Source: Parvularcula sp964556115
Lineage (GTDB): Bacteria > Pseudomonadota > Alphaproteobacteria > Caulobacterales > Parvularculaceae
Direction of reading: 5' to 3'
Length of the DNA stretch: 64,000 bases
NCBI GenBank assembly: GCA_964556115.1
Contig: CAZKVC010000010.1
Span: 32,026 to 96,025 of the forward strand
Shown here: piece by piece, positions 54,444-62,937 of the stretch
Layout: each line of letters opens with the position of its first letter
How positions within the stretch are numbered: position 1 is the first letter of the stretch
Notes under the pieces: model-generated
What the model saw: the letters and a program-made list of their open reading frames with translations, nothing else
Told to the model about the DNA's origin: nothing
Databases searched by the model: none
Program-made: the position numbers and the translations under genes

Positions 54444-57400
54444 ATGCGTGAACCCCGCCCCCATCATTTCGGTTTCACCGAGCCCTATGCCGAAGCCGAC
54501 GAAGTGGTCGTCCCGCGCCTGATGCAGGCAGCGCGGCCTGCCGATCGGGTGCATGATCAGGCCGCACGGCTGGCCAACGGCATGATCGACGGCATTCGCA
54601 GGCGTACCCGCGGGGGCGCGAACCTCGATGCATTCCTGCGTGAGTACGGACTTTCCACAAAGGAAGGCCTTGCCCTCATGGTGATGGCCGAAGCGCTCCT
54701 GCGCGTGCCCGATGCTGCAACCCAGGACCAGCTGATCGAAGACAAGATCTCTGCCGGCGATTGGGTCCACAACGACAAGAAGTCCGACAGCTTCTTCGTT
54801 GCGGCAGCAGCCTGGGGGCTTGGGCTTTCCAACCGCGTCATCAGGCCGGGTGAGACCCCGCAGAATACGGTGCAGAGCCTCGTCCGGCGCCTTGGCATGC
54901 CGACCGTGCGCATGGGTGTGCGCCAGGCCATGTCCTATCTCGGCCATCAGTTCGTCCTTGGACAGACCATCGAGGAGGCGCTGAAGCGCGCCCGATCCGC
55001 CGAAAAACAGGGCTACCGCACCTCCTACGACATGCTTGGCGAGGGTGCACGGACGATGGCGGATGCCGAGCGCTATCTCGGCGCCTATCACGAGGCGATC
55101 GTCGCCATCGGCAAGGCCGGACACAAGTCCGAGGGCGTCAACCCTCAGGGCATCTCGGTCAAGCTGTCGGCGCTCTATCCGAACTATGATCCGCGCCACT
55201 GGGACGAAGCGGCCGACTTCCTTGTCCCCCGGGTGATCGAGCTGGCCCAGGCGGCCAAGCGTCACGACATGAACATGACCATCGACGCCGAGGAGGCCGA
55301 GCGCCTCGAAGTCTCCCTTGACGTCATCCAGCGCGTCTATCGCGACGACAGCCTTCGCAGCTGGGGCGGTTTCGGGCTTGCGGTCCAGGCCTACCAGAAG
55401 CGCGCCATGGCCGTCTGTCAGTGGACGGCAGAGCTGGCGTCGGAGAAGTCGGACCGCATGATGGTTCGCCTCGTCAAGGGCGCTTACTGGGATACGGAGA
55501 TCAAGCTCGCGCAGACCGAAGGGATCGACGACTTTCCCGTCTTCACCCGCAAGGCCGCAACCGATCTTTCCTATATTGCCTGCGCGGCGAAACTTCTCGA
55601 AGCAGCGCCTACGGTCTTTCCGCAATTCGCGACCCACAACGCGCTGACCGCGGCGACCATCATCGAGATGGCCCATGAGGCGGATTCGCCCAAGGACTTC
55701 GAGTTCCAGCGCCTTCACGGCATGGGCGAAAGCCTTTTCGAGCAGATCACGGAGCAAGGCATCCACACCGCCCGCGGTGTCGAGACCTATCCCTGCCGCA
55801 TCTATGCTCCCGTCGGCGGGCACCGCGATCTTCTCGCCTATCTCGTCCGCAGGCTGCTGGAAAACGGGGCCAACAGCTCCTTCGTCGCCCAGGTCCATGA
55901 CGAGACGGTGGCGGACGAAACCCTTCTCGAGCAACCCCGCGCGCGTCTCGAAAGGCTTGGCGGCTATCGGCACGCTTCGATCAAGCGGCCTGCCGATGTC
56001 TTCGGTGAACGGCGCAATTCCGTCGGCCTCGCCTTTGGCGACACCAAGGCTGTCGATGCGCTTCTGAAAGGCATGGCCGAAACCGATCTTGGCATGCCGA
56101 AGCTTGCCAGCATCATCGGCGGCAAGGAACGTCCGGGACCGAACGGCCGCCCCCTCGTCAGCCCGGTCGAAGGCAGCGAGCTCGCCGAACTCCACGAGGC
56201 GGACGAACAGATCGCCGAGGACGCGGTGAAGGCGGCCTCCCAAGGCTTCGCCGAGTGGCGCGACACCCCCGTCGAAGCCCGCGCCTTCGCGCTGGAGAGA
56301 GCGGCGGACCTTCTCGAAGTGAACCGCGACCGGCTGATGGCGATCCTGGCGCGCGAAGCGGGCAAGAACATTCCCGACGGCATCGCCGAGATCCGCGAAG
56401 CGGTAGACTTCTGCCGTTTCTATGCCGCTGAGGCCCGGCGGCTCTTCGTGCCGCACCCCCTGCCCGGTCCGGTCGGCGAGGAGAACCAGCTGCGCCTTGA
56501 AGGACGCGGCGTCTTTGCCGCCATTGCGCCCTGGAACTTCCCGCTTGCGATCTTCGTGGGTCAGGTCGCGGCAGGCCTGGCGGCAGGCAACAGCGTGGTT
56601 GCCAAGCCTGCCGAGCAGACACCGATGATCGCGACCGAAGCCATCCGCATCCTGCACGAAGCAGGCGTTCCGGCAAGCGCGCTCCAGCTCGTCCTCGGCG
56701 ACGGGGTCGCGGGCAAGGCGATCCTCGACCGTCCGGAGATCGCCGGCGTCGTCTTCACCGGCTCCACCGCTACCGCCAAGGCCATCCAGCGGCAGCTTGC
56801 GGACAAGGAAGGCGCGATCCTGCCGCTGATCGCCGAAACCGGCGGCGTCAACGCCATGATCGTCGATGCAACGGCCTTGCCCGAACAGGTCACCGACGAC
56901 GTTGTCGCTTCCGCGTTCCAGTCGGCGGGTCAGCGCTGTTCGGCCCTGCGCATCCTCTACGTTCAGGAGGACGTGGCCGAAACCATGGTCAGGATGATCG
57001 AGGGCCGGGCCAGAACCCTCGTCATTGGCGATCCTTCCGAGCTGACCACCGATGTCGGTCCGATCATCGATCGGGAGGCGCAGGAGAAACTCCTCGCCTA
57101 TACCGAAGGCGTCTCGAAGCTGCGTTGGAAAGCCGAAGCGCCGAGCGAGGGGACCTATGTCGCCCCGCATATCGTCGAGATAGGTCAGGATGAAGTTCTA
57201 CGCGAAGAGCATTTCGGTCCGATCCTGCACGTCAAGACCTACAAGGCGGGCCGCATGAACGATGTGCTGGAGGAGATCAGATCGTCAGGCTACGGGCTGA
57301 CCTTCGGTATCCACACGCGGATAACCGAAGTCGCCCAGCGCCTCGCCGAAGCGGCCCCTGCGGGCAACGTCTACGTCAACCGCAACCAGATCGGTGCAAT

Positions 57401-57563
57401 CGTCGGCTCCCAACCCTTTGGCGGCATGGGTCTTTCGGGAACCGGGCCGAAAGCTGGCGGGCCGCATTATCTGCTGCGTTTCGCCGAAGAGCGGGTGATC
57501 TCCACCAACACGGCGGCAGCGGGCGGCAACGCATCGCTGATCGCCATGCAGGATGCGGAATGA
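54444..57563 (+). CDS. putA: Bifunctional proline dehydrogenase / delta-1-pyrroline-5-carboxylate dehydrogenase
   Basis: Oxidises proline to glutamate in two channelled steps. The 1039-residue protein has the alpha domain and FAD-dependent PRODH barrel (to about 480) and the ALDH-type P5CDH half (about 540-1020) with PWNFPLAIFVGQVAAGLAAGNSVVAKPAEQ split over 695-725, ETGGVNAMIV and catalytic Cys832 in SAGQRCSAL. There is no N-terminal ribbon-helix-helix domain, so it is a minimal (non-repressor) PutA. AAGGAGG sits 4 nt before the ATG (54433-54439), deciding the start over an in-frame GTG 18 nt upstream. It interrupts the usual xre-metK neighbourhood. Confidence 0.96.
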   Translation: MREPRPHHFGFTEPYAEADEVVVPRLMQAARPADRVHDQAARLANGMIDGIRRRTRGGANLDAFLREYGLSTKEGLALMVMAEALLRVPDAATQDQLIEDKISAGDWVHNDKKSDSFFVAAAAWGLGLSNRVIRPGETPQNTVQSLVRRLGMPTVRMGVRQAMSYLGHQFVLGQTIEEALKRARSAEKQGYRTSYDMLGEGARTMADAERYLGAYHEAIVAIGKAGHKSEGVNPQGISVKLSALYPNYDPRHWDEAADFLVPRVIELAQAAKRHDMNMTIDAEEAERLEVSLDVIQRVYRDDSLRSWGGFGLAVQAYQKRAMAVCQWTAELASEKSDRMMVRLVKGAYWDTEIKLAQTEGIDDFPVFTRKAATDLSYIACAAKLLEAAPTVFPQFATHNALTAATIIEMAHEADSPKDFEFQRLHGMGESLFEQITEQGIHTARGVETYPCRIYAPVGGHRDLLAYLVRRLLENGANSSFVAQVHDETVADETLLEQPRARLERLGGYRHASIKRPADVFGERRNSVGLAFGDTKAVDALLKGMAETDLGMPKLASIIGGKERPGPNGRPLVSPVEGSELAELHEADEQIAEDAVKAASQGFAEWRDTPVEARAFALERAADLLEVNRDRLMAILAREAGKNIPDGIAEIREAVDFCRFYAAEARRLFVPHPLPGPVGEENQLRLEGRGVFAAIAPWNFPLAIFVGQVAAGLAAGNSVVAKPAEQTPMIATEAIRILHEAGVPASALQLVLGDGVAGKAILDRPEIAGVVFTGSTATAKAIQRQLADKEGAILPLIAETGGVNAMIVDATALPEQVTDDVVASAFQSAGQRCSALRILYVQEDVAETMVRMIEGRARTLVIGDPSELTTDVGPIIDREAQEKLLAYTEGVSKLRWKAEAPSEGTYVAPHIVEIGQDEVLREEHFGPILHVKTYKAGRMNDVLEEIRSSGYGLTFGIHTRITEVAQRLAEAAPAGNVYVNRNQIGAIVGSQPFGGMGLSGTGPKAGGPHYLLRFAEERVISTNTAAAGGNASLIAMQDAE

Positions 57564-57570
57564 GGTAAGC

Positions 57571-58620
57571 TCAGTGCAGCAGCGGCAAGGTGAGCGTATA
57601 GTGCGTTCCCTTGTCGCTGCTCTTCATGCTGACTTCCGCACCTGCCTGGGCTGAGAGGCCGTTGATGATACGGCTGCCAAGGCCGCTCCCTTGCGCGGAG
57701 GGATCGGATGCCTCCATCCCGACGCCATTGTCAGAGACCTCGATGGTCGCGCCGTCGCCCTCCAGACGCACGCCGAGGGAGATGACGCCCGAAGCGCCAT
57801 CGGGAAAGGCGTGCTTGATGCTGTTGATCATGACCTCGATCACAACCAAAGCGATGGGAACGCTTCGGTCGAGGGATGTCACCATGCCCCGCTCGACATC
57901 AGCTTCGAAGGTGATGCGTTCACCGTCACTCATAAGGGCGATCGTCTTGTCGCCGAGATCCTCCAGAAGTTCGCTGAGATCGATCCGGTCCTGAACATCG
58001 TCCTGGTAAAGACGTTCGTGAATCGACGCGATCACCTGCACCCGCTCCTGCGCCTGCAGAAGCGCACTGCTGGCATCGGCGCTTTTCGCTTGCCGTCCCT
58101 GAAGGCCAAGAAGTGCGGAAACGACGGCGAGACTGTTCTTCACACGGTGGTGAATTTCGCGCAGCAGGAAATCCTTTGCGACCAGCGCTGCCTTGAGCTC
58201 CTCGTTCTGCCGCTGGTTCTCTCGGATCAGCCGCCGCTCATCGGTGACGTCGCGGATCGCCGCGAAGAAGAAAGGCTGCCCGTCCGCCGGGATGAGCTGA
58301 AGATGGACCGAGACGTCATAGCAGCTTTCATCCTTGCGCTGATGAACGGTCTCGAAGACCATCTCGTTTTCATCGCCGCTGAGAAGCGGCGCGATCAGGT
58401 CCTTGAACTGCCGCTCGGTAAGTTGGGGCTTGATGTGCCAGGGCGTCAGCCGCCTGATTTCTTCGGCGGTATAGCCAAGGTTCTGCCGCGCCCCGCGGTT
58501 GACCAGCAGGAACTCGAAACTCTCGGAGTCGAAGATGTAGGTCTCACTCGCCGACCCTTCAACAATCTGACCAAGCTGCTCGAGGGTGAGCGGACTTGCA
58601 TGGCGCTTGGGCATGACCAC
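57571..58620 (-). CDS. PAS-domain HWE/HisKA_2 sensor histidine kinase
   Basis: A 349-residue soluble kinase: a PAS domain (about 12-130), then a HisKA_2 block (LLREIHHRVKNSLAVVSALLGLQ split over 152-174; His157 or His158), and an HATPase with VIEVMINSIKHAFP and DNGVGME. In alphaproteobacteria this class often works in the general stress or light/redox response. No response regulator lies beside it. It is convergent with putA (7-bp gap) and divergent from metK. Confidence 0.92.
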   Translation of the reverse strand: MVMPKRHASPLTLEQLGQIVEGSASETYIFDSESFEFLLVNRGARQNLGYTAEEIRRLTPWHIKPQLTERQFKDLIAPLLSGDENEMVFETVHQRKDESCYDVSVHLQLIPADGQPFFFAAIRDVTDERRLIRENQRQNEELKAALVAKDFLLREIHHRVKNSLAVVSALLGLQGRQAKSADASSALLQAQERVQVIASIHERLYQDDVQDRIDLSELLEDLGDKTIALMSDGERITFEADVERGMVTSLDRSVPIALVVIEVMINSIKHAFPDGASGVISLGVRLEGDGATIEVSDNGVGMEASDPSAQGSGLGSRIINGLSAQAGAEVSMKSSDKGTHYTLTLPLLH

Positions 58621-58777
58621 TCCGGTAAATGCGGCCGCTGTGCAGACCGGCGGGGTTCATCCCTAAGGGTTCGGCGGCAGCCTGTCATGGGCAAACCGCT
58701 GTGAGGTCATTCAGCGCCGCCTTCCGAAACGCACGCATCATGCGGCCAGACCCTTGCCCTTGGTTGGCGGGGCGGAC

Positions 58778-58793
58778 ATAAGGCTTTCTTTAT
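58778..58793 (+). promoter_or_regulatory. Imperfect inverted repeat upstream of metK (possible operator)
   Basis: ATAAGG-CTTT-CTTTAT (5 of 6 half-site positions pair) lies 22 nt before the metK GTG in an otherwise GC-rich gap. It could bind a regulator such as the XRE protein encoded at 53903-54355 or a SAH/SAM-responsive repressor. I see no SAM riboswitch. Assignment is by symmetry and position only. Confidence 0.35.
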
Positions 58794-58815
58794 ATCGTTT
58801 CGAAGGGGCTGCCGC

Positions 58816-59982
58816 GTGACCCGTCAAAACTATCATTTCACCTCTGAATCCGTGTCCGAAGGCCACCCAGACAAGGTCGCGGACCGGATTTCCGATGCCA
58901 TTGTCGACCTTCACCTCACCAAGCAGCCAGAAGCGCGGGTTGCCGTCGAGGCGCTGACCACCACCAACCGCGTGGTGCTCGCCGGCGAGACCCGCTGCGA
59001 GCCGAAGGTCGAGGCCGAGGAAATGATCGAGACGGCCAGGGAGGCCATCCGCTCGATCGGCTATGAGCAGGAAGGCTTTCACTGGAAGACCGCCGAAATC
59101 GAATGCCATGTGCACGGCCAGTCCACCGAGATCGCGCAAGGGGTCGATGCGAGCGGTGACAAGGACGAGGGCGCAGGCGATCAGGGGATCATGTTCGGCT
59201 TTGCGACGGACGAAACCGAAAGCCTGATGCCCGCACCGATCGCCTTCTCCCATGCGATCGTCGGCTCCCTCGCAGCGGCGCGCCACGCTGGGGAGCGCGC
59301 CGAGCTGCTGCCTGATGCGAAGAGTCAGGTTTCGGTTCGCTATGAAAACGGCCGGCCGGTGGGCGCCACGTCGGTGGTGGTCTCGACCCAGCATATCGAC
59401 GGGCTCAGCCAGTCCGACGTCAAGGAACTGGTCCGGCCCTTCGTCGAGAGGGCGCTTCCCGAAGGATGGATGCCGCCCGAGGACGAGTTCTACGTCAACC
59501 CGACGGGCAAGTTCGTGATCGGGGGGCCTGACGGCGATGCGGGCCTGACCGGACGGAAGATCATCGTTGATACCTATGGCGGCGCGGCGCCCCATGGCGG
59601 GGGCGCGTTTTCAGGCAAGGACCCAACCAAGGTCGACCGCTCGGCTGCCTATGCGTGTCGCTATCTTGCCAAGAACGTCGTCGCGGCAGGGCTTGCGAAG
59701 CGTTGCCTGATCCAGGTCAGCTACGCGATCGGGGTCACCAAGCCGCTCTCGCTCTTCGTCGATTTCCAGGACACCGGCGAGGTCGACGAGCTCGAGCTCG
59801 AGAACAAGCTCCTCGACATCATGGATCTCAGCCCGCGCGGTATCCGCATGCATCTGGGCCTCAACAGGCCGATCTACGAACGGACCGCCGCCTACGGACA
59901 TTTCGGCCGCACGCCGGAAGAGGATGGCGGCTTCTCCTGGGAGAAGACCGACCTCGTGGGCGAGCTCCGCCGGGCGTTCTGA
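58816..59982 (+). CDS. metK: S-adenosylmethionine synthetase
   Basis: Makes SAM from methionine and ATP. The 388-residue protein starts MTRQNYHFTSESVSEGHPDK and has the GHPDK phosphate motif, GDKDEGAGDQGIMFGFA and GGAAPHGGGAFSGKDPTKVDRSA split over 255-278. GTG start with GAAGGGG upstream. It supplies SAM for trmB directly downstream (6-bp gap), and generally for miaB and trmD. A possible operator precedes it. Confidence 0.97.
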   Translation: MTRQNYHFTSESVSEGHPDKVADRISDAIVDLHLTKQPEARVAVEALTTTNRVVLAGETRCEPKVEAEEMIETAREAIRSIGYEQEGFHWKTAEIECHVHGQSTEIAQGVDASGDKDEGAGDQGIMFGFATDETESLMPAPIAFSHAIVGSLAAARHAGERAELLPDAKSQVSVRYENGRPVGATSVVVSTQHIDGLSQSDVKELVRPFVERALPEGWMPPEDEFYVNPTGKFVIGGPDGDAGLTGRKIIVDTYGGAAPHGGGAFSGKDPTKVDRSAAYACRYLAKNVVAAGLAKRCLIQVSYAIGVTKPLSLFVDFQDTGEVDELELENKLLDIMDLSPRGIRMHLGLNRPIYERTAAYGHFGRTPEEDGGFSWEKTDLVGELRRAF

Positions 59983-59988
59983 CGGGCG

Positions 59989-60705
59989 ATGCCTGACAAC
60001 GAGACCCGTCCCCCCTCGGAGCATCACGGTAAACCCGACGGGCGCCTGTTCGGCAGGCGCCAGGACCGCCCCCTCAAGCCGCGTCAGGCCCGGCTGGTCG
60101 GCGAGCTTTTGCCGAAAGTGGCGTTCGGCGAGGCGTCAGTGCGGGAACTCGTCGAGAGCCATCAAGGCCCCGTCCGCTTCGAGATCGGGTTCGGCGGCGG
60201 GGAGCATCTCGCCTGGCAGGCCAAGCGCGACCCTTCCGCGCTTTATCTGGGTGCGGAACCCTTCATCAACGGTGTGGCAAAGCTCCTGACACGGATCGAA
60301 GAGAACGGGATCGGCAATATCCGTATTCTTGAGGGCGACGCGCGCCCCGCTCTCGACCGGATACCGGACAGCGCGCTCGATAGCCTCTACCTGCTGCAGC
60401 CCGATCCGTGGCCCAAGAAGCGGCACCACAAGAGGCGCATGGTCAGCCAGGGTTTCTTCTCGGGCGCCGCAAGACTTCTGGCGCCTGGAGGCGAGCTTCG
60501 GATCAGTTCCGACATCGCCGACTATATCCGCTGGACCCTGATGCACTGGCAGATCTTCGAGCGGGAGAATGGCGGCTTCGAATGGATGGCCGAGAGCGAG
60601 ACGGACTGGCTGACGTCGCCGGACGATCTGCCGAAGACCCGCTACATGGAAAAAGGCGAGAAAGCCGGCCGCCCGGTCACCTATCTGCGCTTCAGGCGAC
60701 ATTAG
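59989..60705 (+). CDS. trmB: tRNA (guanine46-N7)-methyltransferase
   Basis: SAM-dependent methylation of G46 in the tRNA variable loop. The 238 residues show the SAM motif EIGFGGGEHLAWQA and the catalytic LLQPDPWPKKRHHKRRM block. Follows metK by 6 nt, so probably one transcript. The stop overlaps the converging acetyltransferase gene by 4 nt. Confidence 0.96.
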   Translation: MPDNETRPPSEHHGKPDGRLFGRRQDRPLKPRQARLVGELLPKVAFGEASVRELVESHQGPVRFEIGFGGGEHLAWQAKRDPSALYLGAEPFINGVAKLLTRIEENGIGNIRILEGDARPALDRIPDSALDSLYLLQPDPWPKKRHHKRRMVSQGFFSGAARLLAPGGELRISSDIADYIRWTLMHWQIFERENGGFEWMAESETDWLTSPDDLPKTRYMEKGEKAGRPVTYLRFRRH

Positions 60706-61232
60706 CGAAGCGGTTTCGCTGGAATCCCCCCAACGACTGATTGAGCTGCAACGTTCTTTGTAACCACAGCGTTTGCACCGACAACTGCACCAGCTCCGAT
60801 AGTTACGCCGCCAATGATTACGGCTCCAACCCCGATGTCGACACCATTCTCGATGACAGGCCAAGCCAGTTCTTCATCAACTCGCCTGATGCCGAAAGTT
60901 GTATTCTGACGAATGGTAACGTCATCGCCAATGCTTTCTGCGACAAGCACCATTCCGCCCGAATGTTCAATACGCAGACGCCTGCCGACCTTGGTCGAAT
61001 AGGGAAGGTCGATCCCATGCGTGAGTTTCGCTCGACGATAGAGAACTCTGTAGATTAGCGTGCAAACGGAACGAAGAGGGCTTGGCACCCCCATGCGCCA
61101 GTTGCCAAACCGATGACCGAACAGGGCGAAGAAGCCTGACGACCAAATTCCGAATTCTTGGGTTCGCGCGTCTTCGGCAACCAGATCCCAGAAGCCGATA
61201 CCATTGGGATTTGCGTTTGTTTTCCCTCTCAT
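60702..61232 (-). CDS. Serine acetyltransferase-like hexapeptide acyltransferase
   Basis: A 176-residue left-handed beta-helix protein. Hexapeptide repeats (DIGVGAVIIGGVTIGAGAVVGANAVV, split over 138-165, then NVAAQSVVGGIPAKPLR) and the SAT-type HSGGMVLVAESIGDDVTIRQNTTFG block near 95-120 show a CysE-like fold; the catalytic His is in the EHSGG turn. The ATG overlaps the stop of the glycosyltransferase upstream (ATGA), so it probably acetylates a sugar or polysaccharide rather than serine. GC content is lower than in neighbouring genes. Confidence 0.82.
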   Translation of the reverse strand: MRGKTNANPNGIGFWDLVAEDARTQEFGIWSSGFFALFGHRFGNWRMGVPSPLRSVCTLIYRVLYRRAKLTHGIDLPYSTKVGRRLRIEHSGGMVLVAESIGDDVTIRQNTTFGIRRVDEELAWPVIENGVDIGVGAVIIGGVTIGAGAVVGANAVVTKNVAAQSVVGGIPAKPLR

Positions 61233-62203
61233 TTCTCGGCTCCGCGCAGGATGGGCCAGAGGCATAGCAAGACGAAACGGCGCAGGGTTGGTCCGCTCGA
61301 GCCACGCGAATGACTGAAGGTTCGCCGAGCCCGGCCTGTCAGCAAACCTGCCAAGAACATCACCGCTGCCAAGATGGCTTCCGGTCGAGTTCGGTTCCGG
61401 GTCCAGAACCTTCGCCAGCTTTCATACCAGTATGGGGGCAGATCAGTACGCACCGATTTGTTCGCCACAACTCCCGTCGAAGCACCTTCGATATGTTCCA
61501 CCGTAGCCCCACCGTCAGCAAGTATCTCAAAACCTGTAGCACCGATCTTCTCAAGCCAGTCGGTCTCCTCGAAGTAGAGAAAATAGCCTTCGTCCATACC
61601 CCCGACGCGTTCGATGACTGCCTGCCGCACAAGCATCGCGGCGCCAGGTATCCACGTGGTCTGACGAATCTCATCGGCCTCGACGACCTCGACCCGACTA
61701 CGCATACGGAGGAGGTTCGGAGCTGCACCGCCCCCGGCGACGTATTCCTCCCATGGGCGAGACCTTGCAAAAGCGGAGGCCCGTACTTCCCCTTCCGCAC
61801 TGACGAGGAGCGGCCCTACCACTCCAGCCTTGTCATGCGCCAAAAGGGTCCGCGCCATTCTCTCGACAGAACCGGGGCGCGGCCGCGCGTCCGGATTGAG
61901 CAGGAAATAAAGATCAGTCGAGCCAGCAGCTTCCAGACCCCGATTGTTACCGTAAGCAAAACCGCCGTTTCTCGGTGCTTCGACAAGCTCGACGGATTCA
62001 TAGGCCGTTGCCAGCTCCCGCAGCACTTGTCGATCGTCGCCCGGTGAGGCGTTGTCGACGATGACTACGCGAAAGGACGCGAAGCAGGCGAGCTCGGCCA
62101 GGATACCGTCGATGTTCGCTTCGATCAGATGGGCGGCATTGTAGTTGACGATGACGACGGCAATCGACTTGTTTTCGATTGCGTCACTTGCAGCAGAGGA
62201 CAT
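61229..62203 (-). CDS. GT2-family glycosyltransferase (rhamnosyltransferase-like)
   Basis: A 324-residue transferase starting MSSAASDAIENKSIAVVIVNYNAAHLIEA, with the GT-A motifs VIVDNASPG, APRNGGFAYGNNRG and the LLNPDARPRPGS (DxD-like) block, and GMDEGYFLYFEETDW typical of WbbL-like enzymes. The C-terminus has a hydrophobic helix (AILAAVMFLAGLLTG). It probably builds a surface polysaccharide or LPS. The start is the first Met at the domain; an upstream in-frame extension overlaps rimP. Lower GC and different codon use from neighbours suggest transfer. Confidence 0.87.
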   Translation of the reverse strand: MSSAASDAIENKSIAVVIVNYNAAHLIEANIDGILAELACFASFRVVIVDNASPGDDRQVLRELATAYESVELVEAPRNGGFAYGNNRGLEAAGSTDLYFLLNPDARPRPGSVERMARTLLAHDKAGVVGPLLVSAEGEVRASAFARSRPWEEYVAGGGAAPNLLRMRSRVEVVEADEIRQTTWIPGAAMLVRQAVIERVGGMDEGYFLYFEETDWLEKIGATGFEILADGGATVEHIEGASTGVVANKSVRTDLPPYWYESWRRFWTRNRTRPEAILAAVMFLAGLLTGRARRTFSHSRGSSGPTLRRFVLLCLWPILRGAEK

Positions 62204-62256
62204 GACAAACCCATCTGAAGGTGCTACCGCCTTCTCATAGCTTGAAAGATTTTCGC

Positions 62257-62283
62257 AAGCGGCCCCGCGGGGCCGCTTTTTTG
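62257..62283 (+). terminator. Strong terminator-like hairpin just upstream of rimP
   Basis: A perfect 10-bp stem AAGCGGCCCC (62257-62266) / GGGGCCGCTT (62269-62278) is followed by TTTTT on the plus strand. The T run ends 14 nt before the rimP ATG at 62297. No plus-strand gene lies within the preceding 1.5 kb, so it is either an attenuator of the rimP-nusA transcript or the relic terminator of the trmB unit. Confidence 0.8.
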
Positions 62284-62296
62284 TTACCTGAGGATC

Positions 62297-62857
62297 ATGG
62301 CCAGTTACGACAACCGGATTAAGGACCTGCTGACGCCCGTCATCGAGGAGGCGGGCTTCGAGCTTGTGCGCATTCGGGTCACCGGCTCGCAGAAAAAGAC
62401 CCTGCAGGTGATGGCCGAACGCCCCGACGGCACGATGAGCGCCGAGGACTGCGCCGCTCTTTCCCGCGCGATCTCTCCTGTTCTTGAAGAACAGGACCCG
62501 ATCGAGGGCGAATATGTGCTGGAGGTCTCCTCGCCGGGGATCGACCGGCCGCTGACGCGGCTCAAGGATTTCGAGCGCTGGGAAGGTTTTGCCGCCAAGA
62601 TCGAGCTGACTCAGGCGGTGGAGGACCAGAAGCGCTTCCGCGGCCACCTCGCAGGCGTCGAGGAGGACGATGTCCTCTTCGACATCGAGGGCGAGGAGGA
62701 GACCGCGGTCATCCCCTTTGGCCTCATCGCCTCGGCGAAGCTTCTGATGACCGATGAACTCATCGAGGAAAGCCTCAAGCGCTCGAAGGCGGCGCTGAAG
62801 GAAGGTGACGCCGAGTGGGAGCCCAACCGCGACGGCGCGAGAACGAACAAGATCTGA
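62297..62857 (+). CDS. rimP: Ribosome maturation factor RimP
   Basis: Assists 30S assembly. The 186 residues show the family start (RIKDLLTPVIEEAGFELVRI split over 7-26), AALSRAISPVLEEQDPI and EVSSPGIDRPLT. The SD-like AGGA is only 2 nt from the ATG, so initiation may be weak or depend on the leader. A strong hairpin precedes it. Followed by nusA after an 80-nt gap. Confidence 0.95.
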   Translation: MASYDNRIKDLLTPVIEEAGFELVRIRVTGSQKKTLQVMAERPDGTMSAEDCAALSRAISPVLEEQDPIEGEYVLEVSSPGIDRPLTRLKDFERWEGFAAKIELTQAVEDQKRFRGHLAGVEEDDVLFDIEGEEETAVIPFGLIASAKLLMTDELIEESLKRSKAALKEGDAEWEPNRDGARTNKI

Positions 62858-62859
62858 CC

Positions 62860-62934
62860 ATGCAACCTCGCCATAGCATGACGAATTTCCCCGAGAACCA
62901 AGCCGCGGCGACCCCCGCGCCCTACGGAGTCTGA
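62860..62934 (+). CDS. Mini-ORF of 24 codons filling the rimP-nusA gap
   Basis: An ATG 2 nt after the rimP stop opens a 24-codon frame (MQPRHSMTNFPENQAAATPA followed by four codons) ending TGA 3 nt before the nusA ATG. No good ribosome-binding site precedes it. It could mediate coupling or be chance; I have no evidence it is translated. Not similar to a known peptide. Confidence 0.25.
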   Translation: MQPRHSMTNFPENQAAATPAPYGV

Positions 62935-62937
62935 ACC

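Noticed and set aside
54402..57170. 922-codon frame antisense to putA
   Set aside because: Shadow of putA on the opposite strand; no recognisable domain.
58704..58815. SAM or SAH riboswitch upstream of metK
   Set aside because: No pseudoknot or SAM-II/SAH motif recognisable in the 112 bp; only a short inverted repeat.
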